DNA from: CAVRTM01 sp963696105
GTDB taxonomy: Bacteria; Actinomycetota; Actinomycetes; Actinomycetales; Dermatophilaceae
Length of the DNA stretch: 64,000 nucleotides
Reading direction: 5' to 3'
Assembly: GCA_963696105.1 (NCBI GenBank)
Contig: CAVOIP010000001.1
Coordinates: 186,001 to 250,000 of the forward strand
Under the pieces are notes generated by a model, which saw nothing but the letters and a program-made list of their open reading frames with translations, did no database searches and had not been told where the DNA came from. Each line of letters opens with the position of its first letter. Position 1 is the first letter of the stretch. The translations under genes were made by a program, and so were the position numbers. Shown here one piece after another: positions 18,117 to 26,807 of this stretch.

Positions 18117-19424
18117 ATGCGTCAACGTATCGTCCGTGTCGCCATGCTCGCGGTCGCCGCCGCCCTCGTCCTCTTTGCGCTGCCACTCGCCGTACTCGTC
18201 CGTGCCTCGTTCTTCAACCAGGCGCACCGTGAGCTGGAACGAGCGGCGTTGGCCGCGGCGGTGCGGGTGGGGCCGCATTTCAACAGCAACGACCCGGCGG
18301 AGCTCCCCGCCGAGCGGGCGGGCAGACAGGTGGGTGTCTACGACCTCCACCTGCGGCTTCAAGCGGGGAACGGGCCGGTGCTGGCCGATGCGGTCACGCG
18401 GAAGGCCTCGGCCGGGGTGATCGCTGATGGCCAGGTCAACGACGCCCTGGTCGCAGCGGTGCCGGTGTCGTCCGCCGAGGACGTCGTGGGTGTCGTACGC
18501 GCGTCCGTCAGCACCGGGACCGTCTGGCGGCGGGTCGCCGTCGCATGGTTGCTGCTGACGATTCTTGCCGCCGTCGCGCTGGTGCTGGCCGTGCTGGTGG
18601 CACGGCGACAGGCTCGGCTCCTCAGCCAGCCACTGGAGTCGCTGTCTGCCACCTCGCAGCGGGTCGCTGACGGCGACCTGACCGCCCGCGCCGACCTCAG
18701 CGCCGTACCCGAGATCCATCGACTTGCCAGCACGCACAACGCGATGCTCGACCGCCTGACCCAGCTGCTGGACAGGGAACGCCACTTCAGCGCCGACGCA
18801 TCACACCAGCTCCGGACGCCGTTGGCCGGACTTCAGCTCGGGCTTGAGGCGGCGCTGGCACGCATTCACCAGGACCGCCACGCCGACTCGACGCCGGCAC
18901 TTCTCGAGGCCAGCGCGCAGGTACGCCGGTTGAGTGAGACCGTCGAGGAGCTCCTGCAGCTGGCCAAGCTTCGACCGCATGACACACCTGTCGCACCGCC
19001 GCAGGCCATCGGTGACGTCCTCGCGGACATCGAGAACCGCTGGCACGGACCGCTGGCCGGTCAGAGCAGACGACTCAGCGTTCGTCTGGGGGCCGATCTG
19101 GCAGCCGTCCCAGTCCCCGGTGGCGTTGCCGGTCAGATCCTGGACGTACTGCTGGACAACGCCCTTCGTCATGGTCGGGGGGTCGTCACGGTGTCCGTCC
19201 ACGAAATGGGCGAGGCCGTCACCATCGGAGTCAGCGATGAAGGGTCGCTGTTGCTCGACCCACGCCAGCTGTTCCAACGCGGGACGTCCGGGGGGTCCGG
19301 CCACGGGATCGGGCTGGCCCTGGCTCGATCCATGGCAGAAGCGGCCGGGGGGCGGCTGTATCTCGTTCAGGCAGCACCCACCACGTTCGGTGTGACCCTT
19401 CCCGACGTCGACGCCGCCCCATGA
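18117..19424 (+). CDS. Sensor histidine kinase
   Basis: 435 residues. Helices at about 7-30 and 141-163 flank a 110-residue extracytoplasmic sensor. A HAMP linker follows (RQARLLSQPLESLSATSQRV), then the H-box ADASHQLRTPL with His230 and the ATPase domain with N-box DVLLDNALRHG and G2 box GGSGHGIGLALAR. The G1 box reads DEGSL instead of DxGxG, which is unusual. It is divergent from the lipoprotein-ABC operon whose last gene is a response regulator, so it probably senses an envelope signal for that operon. It has no adjacent regulator of its own. Confidence 0.9.
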   Translation: MRQRIVRVAMLAVAAALVLFALPLAVLVRASFFNQAHRELERAALAAAVRVGPHFNSNDPAELPAERAGRQVGVYDLHLRLQAGNGPVLADAVTRKASAGVIADGQVNDALVAAVPVSSAEDVVGVVRASVSTGTVWRRVAVAWLLLTILAAVALVLAVLVARRQARLLSQPLESLSATSQRVADGDLTARADLSAVPEIHRLASTHNAMLDRLTQLLDRERHFSADASHQLRTPLAGLQLGLEAALARIHQDRHADSTPALLEASAQVRRLSETVEELLQLAKLRPHDTPVAPPQAIGDVLADIENRWHGPLAGQSRRLSVRLGADLAAVPVPGGVAGQILDVLLDNALRHGRGVVTVSVHEMGEAVTIGVSDEGSLLLDPRQLFQRGTSGGSGHGIGLALARSMAEAAGGRLYLVQAAPTTFGVTLPDVDAAP

Positions 19425-19504
19425 GGGGTGACGGCCGCGCCCATGGCTGCCGAGTAGCTCTGCCTGTGACGCTTTACGTGGTGGAGGACCCCATGGGCCA
19501 CGGC

Positions 19505-19523
19505 TGTGCCGCGGTGCGGCACA
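19505..19523. terminator. Hairpin between convergent genes
   Basis: TGTGCCGC and GCGGCACA with a three-base loop lie between the convergent kinase and uppP genes. The stem is eight perfect pairs but no U tract follows, so termination is only suggested. Confidence 0.4.
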
Positions 19524-19572
19524 AGCTTCCACATGGCGGTAGGGGCGCGAGGTGGAGGGTCATCGACGGGGG

Positions 19573-20424
19573 TCAGGCCGCGGTGAGCCAGCCGGCGGAG
19601 AGGGCCACGATGAGCAGCACGCCGAGCGCCACGCGGTACCAGACGAACACCGTGATGGGGTGGCCCGCGACGAACCGCAGCAGCCAGGCGATCGAGGCGT
19701 AGGCCACCACGAAGGCGACGACGATGCCGACGAGCATCTGGCCGATGCCGAGGACCGCCACGTCGACGTCCTTGAGCTCGTACAGCCCGGCGGCCGTCAG
19801 CGCGGGGATCGCCATGAAGAACGAGAGCCGGGTCGCCGTGACGCGGTCGAGCCCGGCGAACAGGCCGGCCGAGATGGTGGCGCCCGAGCGGGAGATGCCG
19901 GGGATCAGCGCGAAGCACTGCACCAGCCCGATCACGAGGCCGTCGCGCAGCGTGACGCCGCCCTCGCCGCGGGTCATCCGGCGGCGCTCGAGCAGCTCGT
20001 GGCGGCGCTCGGCGGCCCACATGACCACCGACCACAGGATCAGCGCCAGGGCCACCACCCACAGGCTGCGCAGGGCGCCGGTGATGAGGTCCTTGCCGAG
20101 CAGGCCGACCACCGCCACCGGAACCGAGCCGATGATCACGGCCCACGCCAGCCGGTAGTCGTGGTCCTCGCGCCTCGAGGCCGAGCGCAGGCCGCCGACC
20201 CAGGCCATCAGCAGCCGCCAGATGTCCCTGGCGAAGTAGAGCAGCGTCGCCGCGATCGCCCCGAGCTGGATGATGGCGGTGTACGCCGTCACCGCCGGGT
20301 CGTCGACGGTGAGCCCGAGGAGCTTCTCGGTGATCGTGAGGTGCCCGGTGGAGGACACGGGCAGGAACTCGGTGAGCCCCTCCACGATCCCCAGCAGGAC
20401 GGCGTGCAGGTAGGTCAGCTCCAC
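19573..20424 (-). CDS. uppP: Undecaprenyl-diphosphatase
   Basis: 283 residues from a GTG at 20424. The two diagnostic motifs of the BacA/UppP family are present: GIVEGLTEFLPVSSTGHL near the N-terminus and GISRSGATISAGLFAGL in the second half, within a polytopic membrane protein. The enzyme removes a phosphate from undecaprenyl diphosphate so the lipid carrier can be reused in peptidoglycan and other wall-polymer synthesis; it also confers bacitracin tolerance. Length is normal. Confidence 0.96.
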   Translation of the reverse strand: MELTYLHAVLLGIVEGLTEFLPVSSTGHLTITEKLLGLTVDDPAVTAYTAIIQLGAIAATLLYFARDIWRLLMAWVGGLRSASRREDHDYRLAWAVIIGSVPVAVVGLLGKDLITGALRSLWVVALALILWSVVMWAAERRHELLERRRMTRGEGGVTLRDGLVIGLVQCFALIPGISRSGATISAGLFAGLDRVTATRLSFFMAIPALTAAGLYELKDVDVAVLGIGQMLVGIVVAFVVAYASIAWLLRFVAGHPITVFVWYRVALGVLLIVALSAGWLTAA

Positions 20425-20745
20425 GGAATCGCTCTCACTCGTCGGTCGGCTCGGTCAGTCGGCCAGTCTCGTCCTGGCAGGCCGGCATCGCCGCACGACA
20501 CGCTGCTAGGCCCCTAACGGTATGCCTCATCGCATGGGTGAAGGCGCCCGCGGTTCAGCGGCGTTCGCGTCTCTGTGGTGTGCGACCGGCTCGGCAGAGA
20601 TGACGCAGGCGCAGGGGATGCGAGCCGATTTGCCGCAGCGTTCACCTCCAGGACTTGGGCTGCACACCTGGTGGTCGTCTGGTGGGCGGACCGTTCCGGC
20701 GCGGCCGTCACGCGGACGGTCCACACCTTACTTCGGGGAGCCTTC
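20425..20745. other. Intergenic region, no gene found
   Basis: Divergent spacer of 321 bases between uppP and the secreted phosphoesterase. No frame in it has a recognisable motif. A CCGTC..GACGG pair around 20706-20720 is weak. The GGGGAG at 20735-20740 is the ribosome site of the following gene. Confidence 0.5.
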
Positions 20746-22299
20746 GTGACCTTGACCTCCACCGTTCGTCGTCGGGCCCGTACGCCGCTGATCACCGCAG
20801 CCGGGGCGCTGGCCCTGGTCGGCGCGAGCGTGCCGGCGCTGGCGAACCACGGCGCACCACGAGCGTCCGAAACGACGACTCCGATCAAGCACCTGGTCGT
20901 GCTGTACCAGGAGAACGTGTCGTTCGACCACTACTTCGCGACCTACCCGATTGCCGCCAACGCGGCCGGTGAGCCGCGCTTCAAGGCCCGGGCTGACACG
21001 CCGAGCGTCAGTGGGCTCAACGTGTCCCTGCAGGCGCCGAACAACCCCAACTCCGTCCAGCCGTTCCGGCTGTCCCGGGCCCAGGCGCAGACCTGCGACC
21101 AGGATCACAGCTACACCGGCGAGCAGAAGGCCTTCGACTCCGGGCTGATGGACCGGTTCGTCGAGACGGTCGGCCGTGGGACTGCTTCCTGCTCGGACTA
21201 CGGCAAGGGCAAGGGCCTGGTGATGGGGTACTACGACGGCAACACCGTCACGGGCCTGTGGAACTACGCCCAGCACTTCGCCATGAGCGACAACTCCTAC
21301 GGCACCACTTTCGGCCCCTCCACCCCTGGCGCGCTGAACCTCGTCTCAGGACAAACGCACGGATTCTCGGTCGACGGGGACGCCGTTCCAACCAGCAGCG
21401 GCACCGTGATCGGTGACCCCCAGCCCGCCGGCGACACCTGCGACAGCCGGGACAGCAGCACCTCCACCGACCCGAAGAACAGGAACGTCGGTGACCTGCT
21501 CAACGCCAGGCACGTGAGCTGGGGCTGGTTCCAGGGTGGCTTCGCCGACTGTGCGGCCACCCACACCAACGTCGGCGGGGTGGTCAGCAAGGACTACATC
21601 CCCCACCACGAGCCGTTCCAGTACTACGCCAGCACGGCCAACCTCAAGCACACCCCGCCGGCATCGGTGGCCGAGATCGGGCACGACGGCGCGGCGAATC
21701 ACCAGTACGACCTGACCTCGTTCTGGTCGTCGGTCAAGGCCGGCACCATGCCGTCGGTCAGCTTCCTGAAGGCCGCGGCCTACCAGGACGGCCACGCCGG
21801 CTACAGCAGCCCGCTGGACGAGCAGCGGTTCGTGGTCGAGACGATCAACCGGCTGCAGAAGACGCCCGAGTGGAAGAGCACCGCGGTCGTCCTCGCCTAC
21901 GACGACAGCGACGGCTGGTACGACCACAGGATGGGTCCCATCGTCAACCAGTCCTCCGACCCGGCCCACGACGCCCTCACCTCGAACGGGACGTGCGGGG
22001 GGAACGCCGAGCGGATTTCCGGCGGCTACCAGGACCGGTGCGGATACGGCACACGCCAACCGCTGCTGGTGATCTCCCCGTACGCCAAGCGCAACTTTGT
22101 GGACCACTCCGTGACCGACCAGACCTCCATCCTGCGATTCGTGGAGGACAACTGGAGGACCGGACGCATCGGGAACCACTCCTTCGACGAGAAGGCCGGG
22201 ACCCTGGCCAACATGTTCACCTTCGGGGACCACCCGGGACACGGGAACACCGGCACACTGGTGCTGGACCCGACAACCGGCCAACCGCAGGGGCACTGA
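20746..22299 (+). CDS. Secreted phosphoesterase, PLC/acid phosphatase type (PF04185)
   Basis: 517 residues from the GTG at 20746, preceded by GGGGAG. A signal peptide ends near ALANHGAP. The phosphoesterase domain starts with IKHLVVLYQENVSFDHYFAT, the metal/nucleophile block of the phospholipase C/AcpA family, and continues with SDNSYGTTFGPSTPGALNL, YIPHHEPFQYY, AYDDSDGWYDH and PLLVISPYAKRNFVDH. Such enzymes hydrolyse phospholipids or phosphomonoesters outside the cell. Substrate choice between the two cannot be settled by sequence alone. Convergent with another phosphoesterase at 22454. Confidence 0.9.
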   Translation: MTLTSTVRRRARTPLITAAGALALVGASVPALANHGAPRASETTTPIKHLVVLYQENVSFDHYFATYPIAANAAGEPRFKARADTPSVSGLNVSLQAPNNPNSVQPFRLSRAQAQTCDQDHSYTGEQKAFDSGLMDRFVETVGRGTASCSDYGKGKGLVMGYYDGNTVTGLWNYAQHFAMSDNSYGTTFGPSTPGALNLVSGQTHGFSVDGDAVPTSSGTVIGDPQPAGDTCDSRDSSTSTDPKNRNVGDLLNARHVSWGWFQGGFADCAATHTNVGGVVSKDYIPHHEPFQYYASTANLKHTPPASVAEIGHDGAANHQYDLTSFWSSVKAGTMPSVSFLKAAAYQDGHAGYSSPLDEQRFVVETINRLQKTPEWKSTAVVLAYDDSDGWYDHRMGPIVNQSSDPAHDALTSNGTCGGNAERISGGYQDRCGYGTRQPLLVISPYAKRNFVDHSVTDQTSILRFVEDNWRTGRIGNHSFDEKAGTLANMFTFGDHPGHGNTGTLVLDPTTGQPQGH

Positions 22300-22329
22300 G
22301 AACCCGGTCGCTCCAATCAGCATGTTGTT

Positions 22330-22361
22330 GGGCTCCATCCTCGCCGGCGGGGATGGAGCCC
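22330..22361. terminator. Bidirectional hairpin terminator
   Basis: An 11-base perfect stem (GGGCTCCATCC with GGATGGAGCCC) around a GC-rich ten-base loop sits between two convergent phosphoesterase genes. It probably stops transcription from both sides; U runs are absent, as is common in this group. Confidence 0.65.
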
Positions 22362-22453
22362 ACGCGGCGTCAACGAGGCCACCGGCTCGATCGGTCAGGC
22401 ACCAGCCGTGTCGCCCAAGAACGGCAGATGACCCATGTTCTGGCAGGGTCGGA

Positions 22454-23410
22454 TCAGCCAGTCCACACCGAGGTCACCGGTCGGGCGGCAGCGCCGCGGC
22501 CGATGGGCGGAACGCCTTCAAGGTCTGTCAGCATGCGCAGCACCCGGTAATGATCGACCCGTTCGCTGTAGAGCCCGGGACGGACGTGTGCGCCGAGCAC
22601 GATCGTGGCGATGTGGTTGCCCTGGCTGCGGTCATCCTCGTCCCAGGTGAGGACGAGCAGGCTGTTGTGGGTGCGCGCCCAAGCCGCGTAACGGCCCAGA
22701 TGGATGCTCAACCACCGGTCCCCGGCGGCCACCGTGCCGTCGTGCATGTCGTGGTTCAGGTCAGGGACGACGAATGACAAACGCGGCAGCCGTCCGAACT
22801 CGGTGGGAAAGGCGGTCAGCGGCTGGTTAGCCGCCTTCGGAACCGAGGAGAAGTTGACCCACGGGTTGTGCTTTCGGGCGTACGCCCCATGGGTGCAGTC
22901 GAGCGCGCCCGTGGCAGGTAGACCTTCGGAGTACCCGACGAAGCTTCGCCGGCGCTGGAGGAGGGTCTGCCCCAGGTTGTCCCCGGGGTAGGTGTGCGGG
23001 CAGGAGTCGTTGGTCAGCCCTTGCGTCGAGCCGGAGAACAGCGCCAGATAGTTCGGCTCGCTGGGGTGCGTCACGGCGTAGGACCTGGTAAACAGCGCTC
23101 CCTGACGCGCCAAGGAGTTGATGTAGGGCGCCTGGGGTCTGCCGATGACGTCGGCGTAGGAACGGTTCTCCATGACGACAACGACCACGTGGTCCGGGCG
23201 CGGCATCCCTCTCCGAGTGGTAGAGCCACCTGCCTGTCCACTCGGCGACAGGTGTGCTCCCTGGTTTGCAGACGTGGGCTCGGCTGATACGTGCTGGGTT
23301 GAACCCATCGGGGCGCTGGGCGTGCTTCCAGCTTGCCCGCTGGTGTGGGAACAGCCCGCGGCGGCGGTCATGACAACTCCAGCTAGAAGGGTCTGTAGCA
23401 GTCGGGTCAT
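22454..23410 (-). CDS. Lipoprotein phosphoesterase/acid phosphatase
   Basis: 318 residues from the ATG at 23410, with GGAGG eight bases upstream. The signal peptide ends in TAAAGC, a lipobox. After a Ser/Gly-rich linker the phosphoesterase core reads PDHVVVVVMENRSYADVIG, AVTHPSEPNYLALFSGS, FVVPDLNHDMHDG and LLVLTWDEDD, the pattern of small PF04185 acid phosphatases. It should act outside the membrane on phosphate esters. The 18-base element at 23480 lies 70 bases upstream of the start. It is the second of three proteins of this family in the window. Confidence 0.87.
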   Translation of the reverse strand: MTRLLQTLLAGVVMTAAAGCSHTSGQAGSTPSAPMGSTQHVSAEPTSANQGAHLSPSGQAGGSTTRRGMPRPDHVVVVVMENRSYADVIGRPQAPYINSLARQGALFTRSYAVTHPSEPNYLALFSGSTQGLTNDSCPHTYPGDNLGQTLLQRRRSFVGYSEGLPATGALDCTHGAYARKHNPWVNFSSVPKAANQPLTAFPTEFGRLPRLSFVVPDLNHDMHDGTVAAGDRWLSIHLGRYAAWARTHNSLLVLTWDEDDRSQGNHIATIVLGAHVRPGLYSERVDHYRVLRMLTDLEGVPPIGRGAAARPVTSVWTG

Positions 23411-23835
23411 CGTGCCTCCGTCGCGTCGGGCCCTAAGACGTCCAGCTGACCGAGCCCGGCTCAACTCTCGGGGACGTTTGGTTAGAGGAAGGCAAAATGG
23501 ACATCGGCGGCACCGGGTAGCGGACCTTTGGCCTCCAGGCGCCGCGTTCAGCGTTTCGAAGGGTGTTCGGAGGTCCTCTGGCCAGGAGAAGCCGTCGTCC
23601 ACGCACGTCGCCCCTTGGTCGCCGCGCCGGCGCGCTTGACGCTGATCATGCCACTGCCATAGTGCGCCTTAGGCGCAACCGCGGCCGCCATGTACCCCGA
23701 CCAAAGGGACTCGCTGCTGCAGCGAGCCGGAACAAGCGGCCCGGTCCCTGGGCGCGCTGACGTCGGCCGTCCTGCCCGTTTCGGAACGCTCAGTGCAGGT
23801 GGCACTGGGCGTGTGCCCGGTGTTGGCGCAGCTGT
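23411..23835. other. Intergenic region, no gene found
   Basis: 425 bases between two leftward genes. Apart from the 18-base element at 23480 no protein-like frame or RNA gene is evident. It should contain the promoter of the phosphoesterase gene and the end of the CapA-like transcript. Confidence 0.5.
23480..23497. promoter_or_regulatory. Shared 18-base element, copy 2
   Basis: GGTTAGAGGAAGGCAAAA (plus-strand reading) differs at one base from the copy at 18030-18047 and sits 70 bases before a leftward lipoprotein gene, versus 76 there. Same orientation relative to the gene. Probably a site for a common regulator. Confidence 0.5.
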
Positions 23836-24987
23836 TCAGCAATGAGGCTGCAGCAGCTGGTGTTGCACAGACCCGGCCTTCGTTGCACCGTGGTCGAGCA
23901 CCGGCAGGCCGTCGTTGATCGTCGCCGGTTGCCAGCGGGCGCTGCGGACCCCCTCGGCGCCGACCTGAACGGTGAGCACCCCTGATCGTCGCGTCGCCGG
24001 CGTGTTGGCGTAGAAGACGAAGTTGCCCAACCCGTACTGGACATAGGCGCGTCCGACCCTTCCGCCCGGCTGGGGGACGTGCGCGTGGCTGCCGACCACC
24101 AGGTCTGCGCCCGCGTTGGCGAGCAGCTCCGCCAGCTGGCGCTGGCGCGGGGTGGGGCACGTGGTCATCTCATGGCCCCAGTGCAGATACACCACGACAA
24201 CGTCGGCGTGCGCCGATTCGGCACGCACGGCGGCGATGAGCCTGGCGGGGTCCTTGCTGGAGGCCAAACCGGGTTTCGCCGGACCGGCGTCCCATTCATC
24301 TGTCGCGAACGTGTCGAGCACGTCGGTTGCTGCGAGGACGGCGATGCGGATGCCCTTGACGGTGCGATGCATCGGAGCAAACGCCTGCTGTTCGTCTCGG
24401 CCGGCGCCCAGGAGCGGCATGTGGTGCACCGCGGCGGCGGCCAGCGTGTCCTGCAGCCCTTGGCGGCCGTAGTCCATGCCGTGGTTGTTGGCCAGCGTGA
24501 CCGCGTCGACCCCCGCAGACCTCAGGGCGTCGAACGCGCTGTCGGGGGCACGGAAGGTGTACTGCTTCGGGGCCGGCGTGCCACGGCGGGTGACGGCGGT
24601 TTCGAGGTTCACGACCGCCAAATCTGCGCCTGCGAGAACGCGTCCCGCGGAGCCCCAGCTCTGCGTCAGGGCGCGCGCCGAGGTTCCCTCGAAGTGGACG
24701 TCGCCGGCGAAGGCGAGTGTCGCTGTCGCGCGGGAGCTGTCACGCGACATGCCTGGCTCCGCCGGCCGACTCGTCGGGGCGGCGGTGCGGTGTGGGGACG
24801 CGGCGGCCGCCGACGCGGGAGCGTCGACGGGTGGCCGGGAGCCCTGGCCGGTGGTGGCGCAGGCGGTGACGGACCAGGCCGTCAGGGAGAGCAGCAGCCA
24901 CGGTACGACCGCTCGATGACCTCGCGATGGCGGGCGAGCGACGGTGTCCCTCGCAGTGTCGTGCTGGCACCGGTGTTTCCAGACCAT
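23836..24987 (-). CDS. CapA-family metallophosphatase-like lipoprotein
   Basis: 383 residues from the ATG at 24987. The signal peptide ends with a lipobox-like VTAC. The PGA_cap (CapA) domain shows LAFAGDVHFEG, VVNLETAVT, TLANNHGMDYG, VVVYLHWGHEM and VVGSHAHVPQP, which are the metal-binding blocks of this calcineurin-like branch. CapA takes part in poly-gamma-glutamate capsule assembly in Bacillus, but no capB or capC homologue is nearby, so the role here is open; many actinobacterial members are unassigned. Confidence 0.85.
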   Translation of the reverse strand: MVWKHRCQHDTARDTVARPPSRGHRAVVPWLLLSLTAWSVTACATTGQGSRPPVDAPASAAAASPHRTAAPTSRPAEPGMSRDSSRATATLAFAGDVHFEGTSARALTQSWGSAGRVLAGADLAVVNLETAVTRRGTPAPKQYTFRAPDSAFDALRSAGVDAVTLANNHGMDYGRQGLQDTLAAAAVHHMPLLGAGRDEQQAFAPMHRTVKGIRIAVLAATDVLDTFATDEWDAGPAKPGLASSKDPARLIAAVRAESAHADVVVVYLHWGHEMTTCPTPRQRQLAELLANAGADLVVGSHAHVPQPGGRVGRAYVQYGLGNFVFYANTPATRRSGVLTVQVGAEGVRSARWQPATINDGLPVLDHGATKAGSVQHQLLQPHC

Positions 24988-25133
24988 TCTTCTTGCCCCT
25001 GTTCATGACGGCGCGCTACCGCGCCGAGTACTGCGCCGTTGCGGCGATGGATGACCCGGGCGGGTTGTCCCGACGTAGCGGGGGGAGAGGGCCGTACCGT
25101 CCCCCGGCTACGGTGCTGGCGTCGGGCGCGAGG

Positions 25134-26417
25134 TCAGCGCATGTTGCCGGTGTGGCCGAGGCTGTAGCGGCCGGGTTGGGGCCAGACGCACAGGCCGTGG
25201 GGGCCGTTGTCGACGGGGATTTTCTTGAGGAGCTTGCCGGTGGTGGTGTCCAGGACGTAGACGACGCTGTCGTAGCGGCCGGAGAGCCAGAGGGTGTGGC
25301 CGTCGGGGCTGACGCCGCCCATGTCGGGGGAGCCGCCGCCGGGCAGGTGCCAGGTGTGCAGGGTTTTGAGGGTGGTGGCGTCCAGGACGGTGATGGTGCC
25401 GGCGTCGCGGTTGGCCACGAACAGGCGGGTGGCGGTGCGGTCGGGGTAGATGCTGTGGGTGCCTTTGCCGGTGGGTAGGAACCGGGTGATCTTCAGGGTG
25501 TGGGCGTCGATGACCCAGATGCCGTTGCGGAGCATGTCGGCGGCCAGGAAGTGGGTGCCGTCGGGGGTGAGGCGGACGTCTTGGGGCATGGCGCTGGCGC
25601 CGGGGCGTAGTCCGGCTTGGGGGCCGTGCATGCGCATGGCTTGCATGGGGGTGGTGGCGCCGGGGGTGTGGACGGTGTTGAGGTTGATCACGGTGCGGAT
25701 CTTGGTCGCGTTCTTGTCGATGACCAGGAGCTTGCCGCTGAACTCGCAGGAGGCGACGAAGAAGGACTGGTCGGCGGCGTAGTCGGCGTGGTTGATGCCG
25801 TCGCAGGGGACGGGTAGGGAGCGTTGCAGGGCCATGGTGTGGGGGTCGCGGACGTCGATGCGGTGCAGGCGTTCGGCCATGACCAGGGCGTGGGTGCCGT
25901 CGGGGGTGAAGTAGAGGTTGTAGGGGTCGTCGACGGCGACCTTGGGTCCGGGTGTGCCGGTGCGGGGGTTGATCGGGATGAGGTCGTTGCCCAGGTCGTC
26001 GTTGACCCACAGGGTCTTCAGGTCCCAGCTGGGCACGACGTGTTGGGGTTCGTGGCCGGTGGGGTAGCGGGCGATGACCTGGTAGGTGCGGGGGTCGATG
26101 ACCTGCAGGGTGTTGGACAGGGTGTTGGGTACGTAGACCAGGGCCTTGGCGGTCCGGGCCGCGCCCTGGATCTTTCCGGCGCCGTCGTGGGCGTACACGT
26201 TCACCCCTGCCGGGGTGGTCGCGGTGGCCTTCGGGGAGGCCGGCCCGGTGGCCGTGGAGGACGCGGCAGCCGTGGCGGACGTGCCGGCCGTGCCGGCCGT
26301 GCCGCTGCACCCGGTCAGGGCGCCGAGCAGCCCCAGGCATGCCAGCACGACGGGCGGCCTCCGTGCCGGTGAGAGGAGTCGAGTCCTTGGGCCACCGCGC
26401 CGTCGCCGATCAGTCAT
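25134..26417 (-). CDS. YncE-like beta-propeller lipoprotein
   Basis: 427 residues from the ATG at 26417, after GGAGCAGG. A signal peptide ends in a lipobox with Cys37 (LGALTGC). After a Thr/Ala-rich linker come repeated propeller blades with YVTN-type strokes: LVYVPNTLSNTLQVIDPRTY, VMAERLHRIDVRDPHTM, FLAADMLRNGIWVIDAHTLK, LFVANRDAGTITVLDATTLK and LWLSGRYDSVVYVLDTTTGK. Such extracellular propellers often scaffold or sense; catalytic activity is not shown. Codon choice is very uniform (C-ending wherever possible, CTG and CAG otherwise). Confidence 0.85.
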   Translation of the reverse strand: MTDRRRRGGPRTRLLSPARRPPVVLACLGLLGALTGCSGTAGTAGTSATAAASSTATGPASPKATATTPAGVNVYAHDGAGKIQGAARTAKALVYVPNTLSNTLQVIDPRTYQVIARYPTGHEPQHVVPSWDLKTLWVNDDLGNDLIPINPRTGTPGPKVAVDDPYNLYFTPDGTHALVMAERLHRIDVRDPHTMALQRSLPVPCDGINHADYAADQSFFVASCEFSGKLLVIDKNATKIRTVINLNTVHTPGATTPMQAMRMHGPQAGLRPGASAMPQDVRLTPDGTHFLAADMLRNGIWVIDAHTLKITRFLPTGKGTHSIYPDRTATRLFVANRDAGTITVLDATTLKTLHTWHLPGGGSPDMGGVSPDGHTLWLSGRYDSVVYVLDTTTGKLLKKIPVDNGPHGLCVWPQPGRYSLGHTGNMR

Positions 26418-26807
26418 CCTGCTCCGTCCATCACATGGCTCACGCTGAGCGCTCTCGAGCCGCGGCTGGACAGGCCGTCCAGGATCGCGGGCACCCCCGG
26501 CGATCGTGTCGACCTGCCCGAGGTGCAGGCTCACGATAGAGCCTCGGCGGACGCGGCCACGGACCCGACGCGCCACCAGGGCCAACCCTGGGCAGGCGTG
26601 GTCCAGCGGGTCCCTGGCGTCATGCGCCCTCGGCTCGTACGCAGATCCCTTTCCCGGGGCGCGGAGTCGGGACCTGGCAAGGACTCCGTCCGGCTCTGGT
26701 CCACCGTGGGTCAGCGGGGCGCAAAATCCTTTGGCGTCAACCGTCCCCGGCACCGAACACCCCATGTCGGCGAGCAGTGGCACGGCAGGTGCTGTCAGGA
26801 TGGCCGG
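26418..26807. other. Intergenic region, no gene found
   Basis: Divergent spacer of 390 bases between the propeller lipoprotein and the hydrolase. No frame shows a protein motif and no clear hairpin or repeat was seen. It presumably holds both promoters. Confidence 0.5.

Noticed and set aside
23548..23805. Small reverse frame in the spacer before the phosphoesterase
   Set aside because: No ribosome site, no homologous motif, biased composition.
25108..26340. His/Pro/Arg-rich reverse frame overlapping the beta-propeller gene
   Set aside because: It arises from the C-rich codon bias of the true gene and has no motif.
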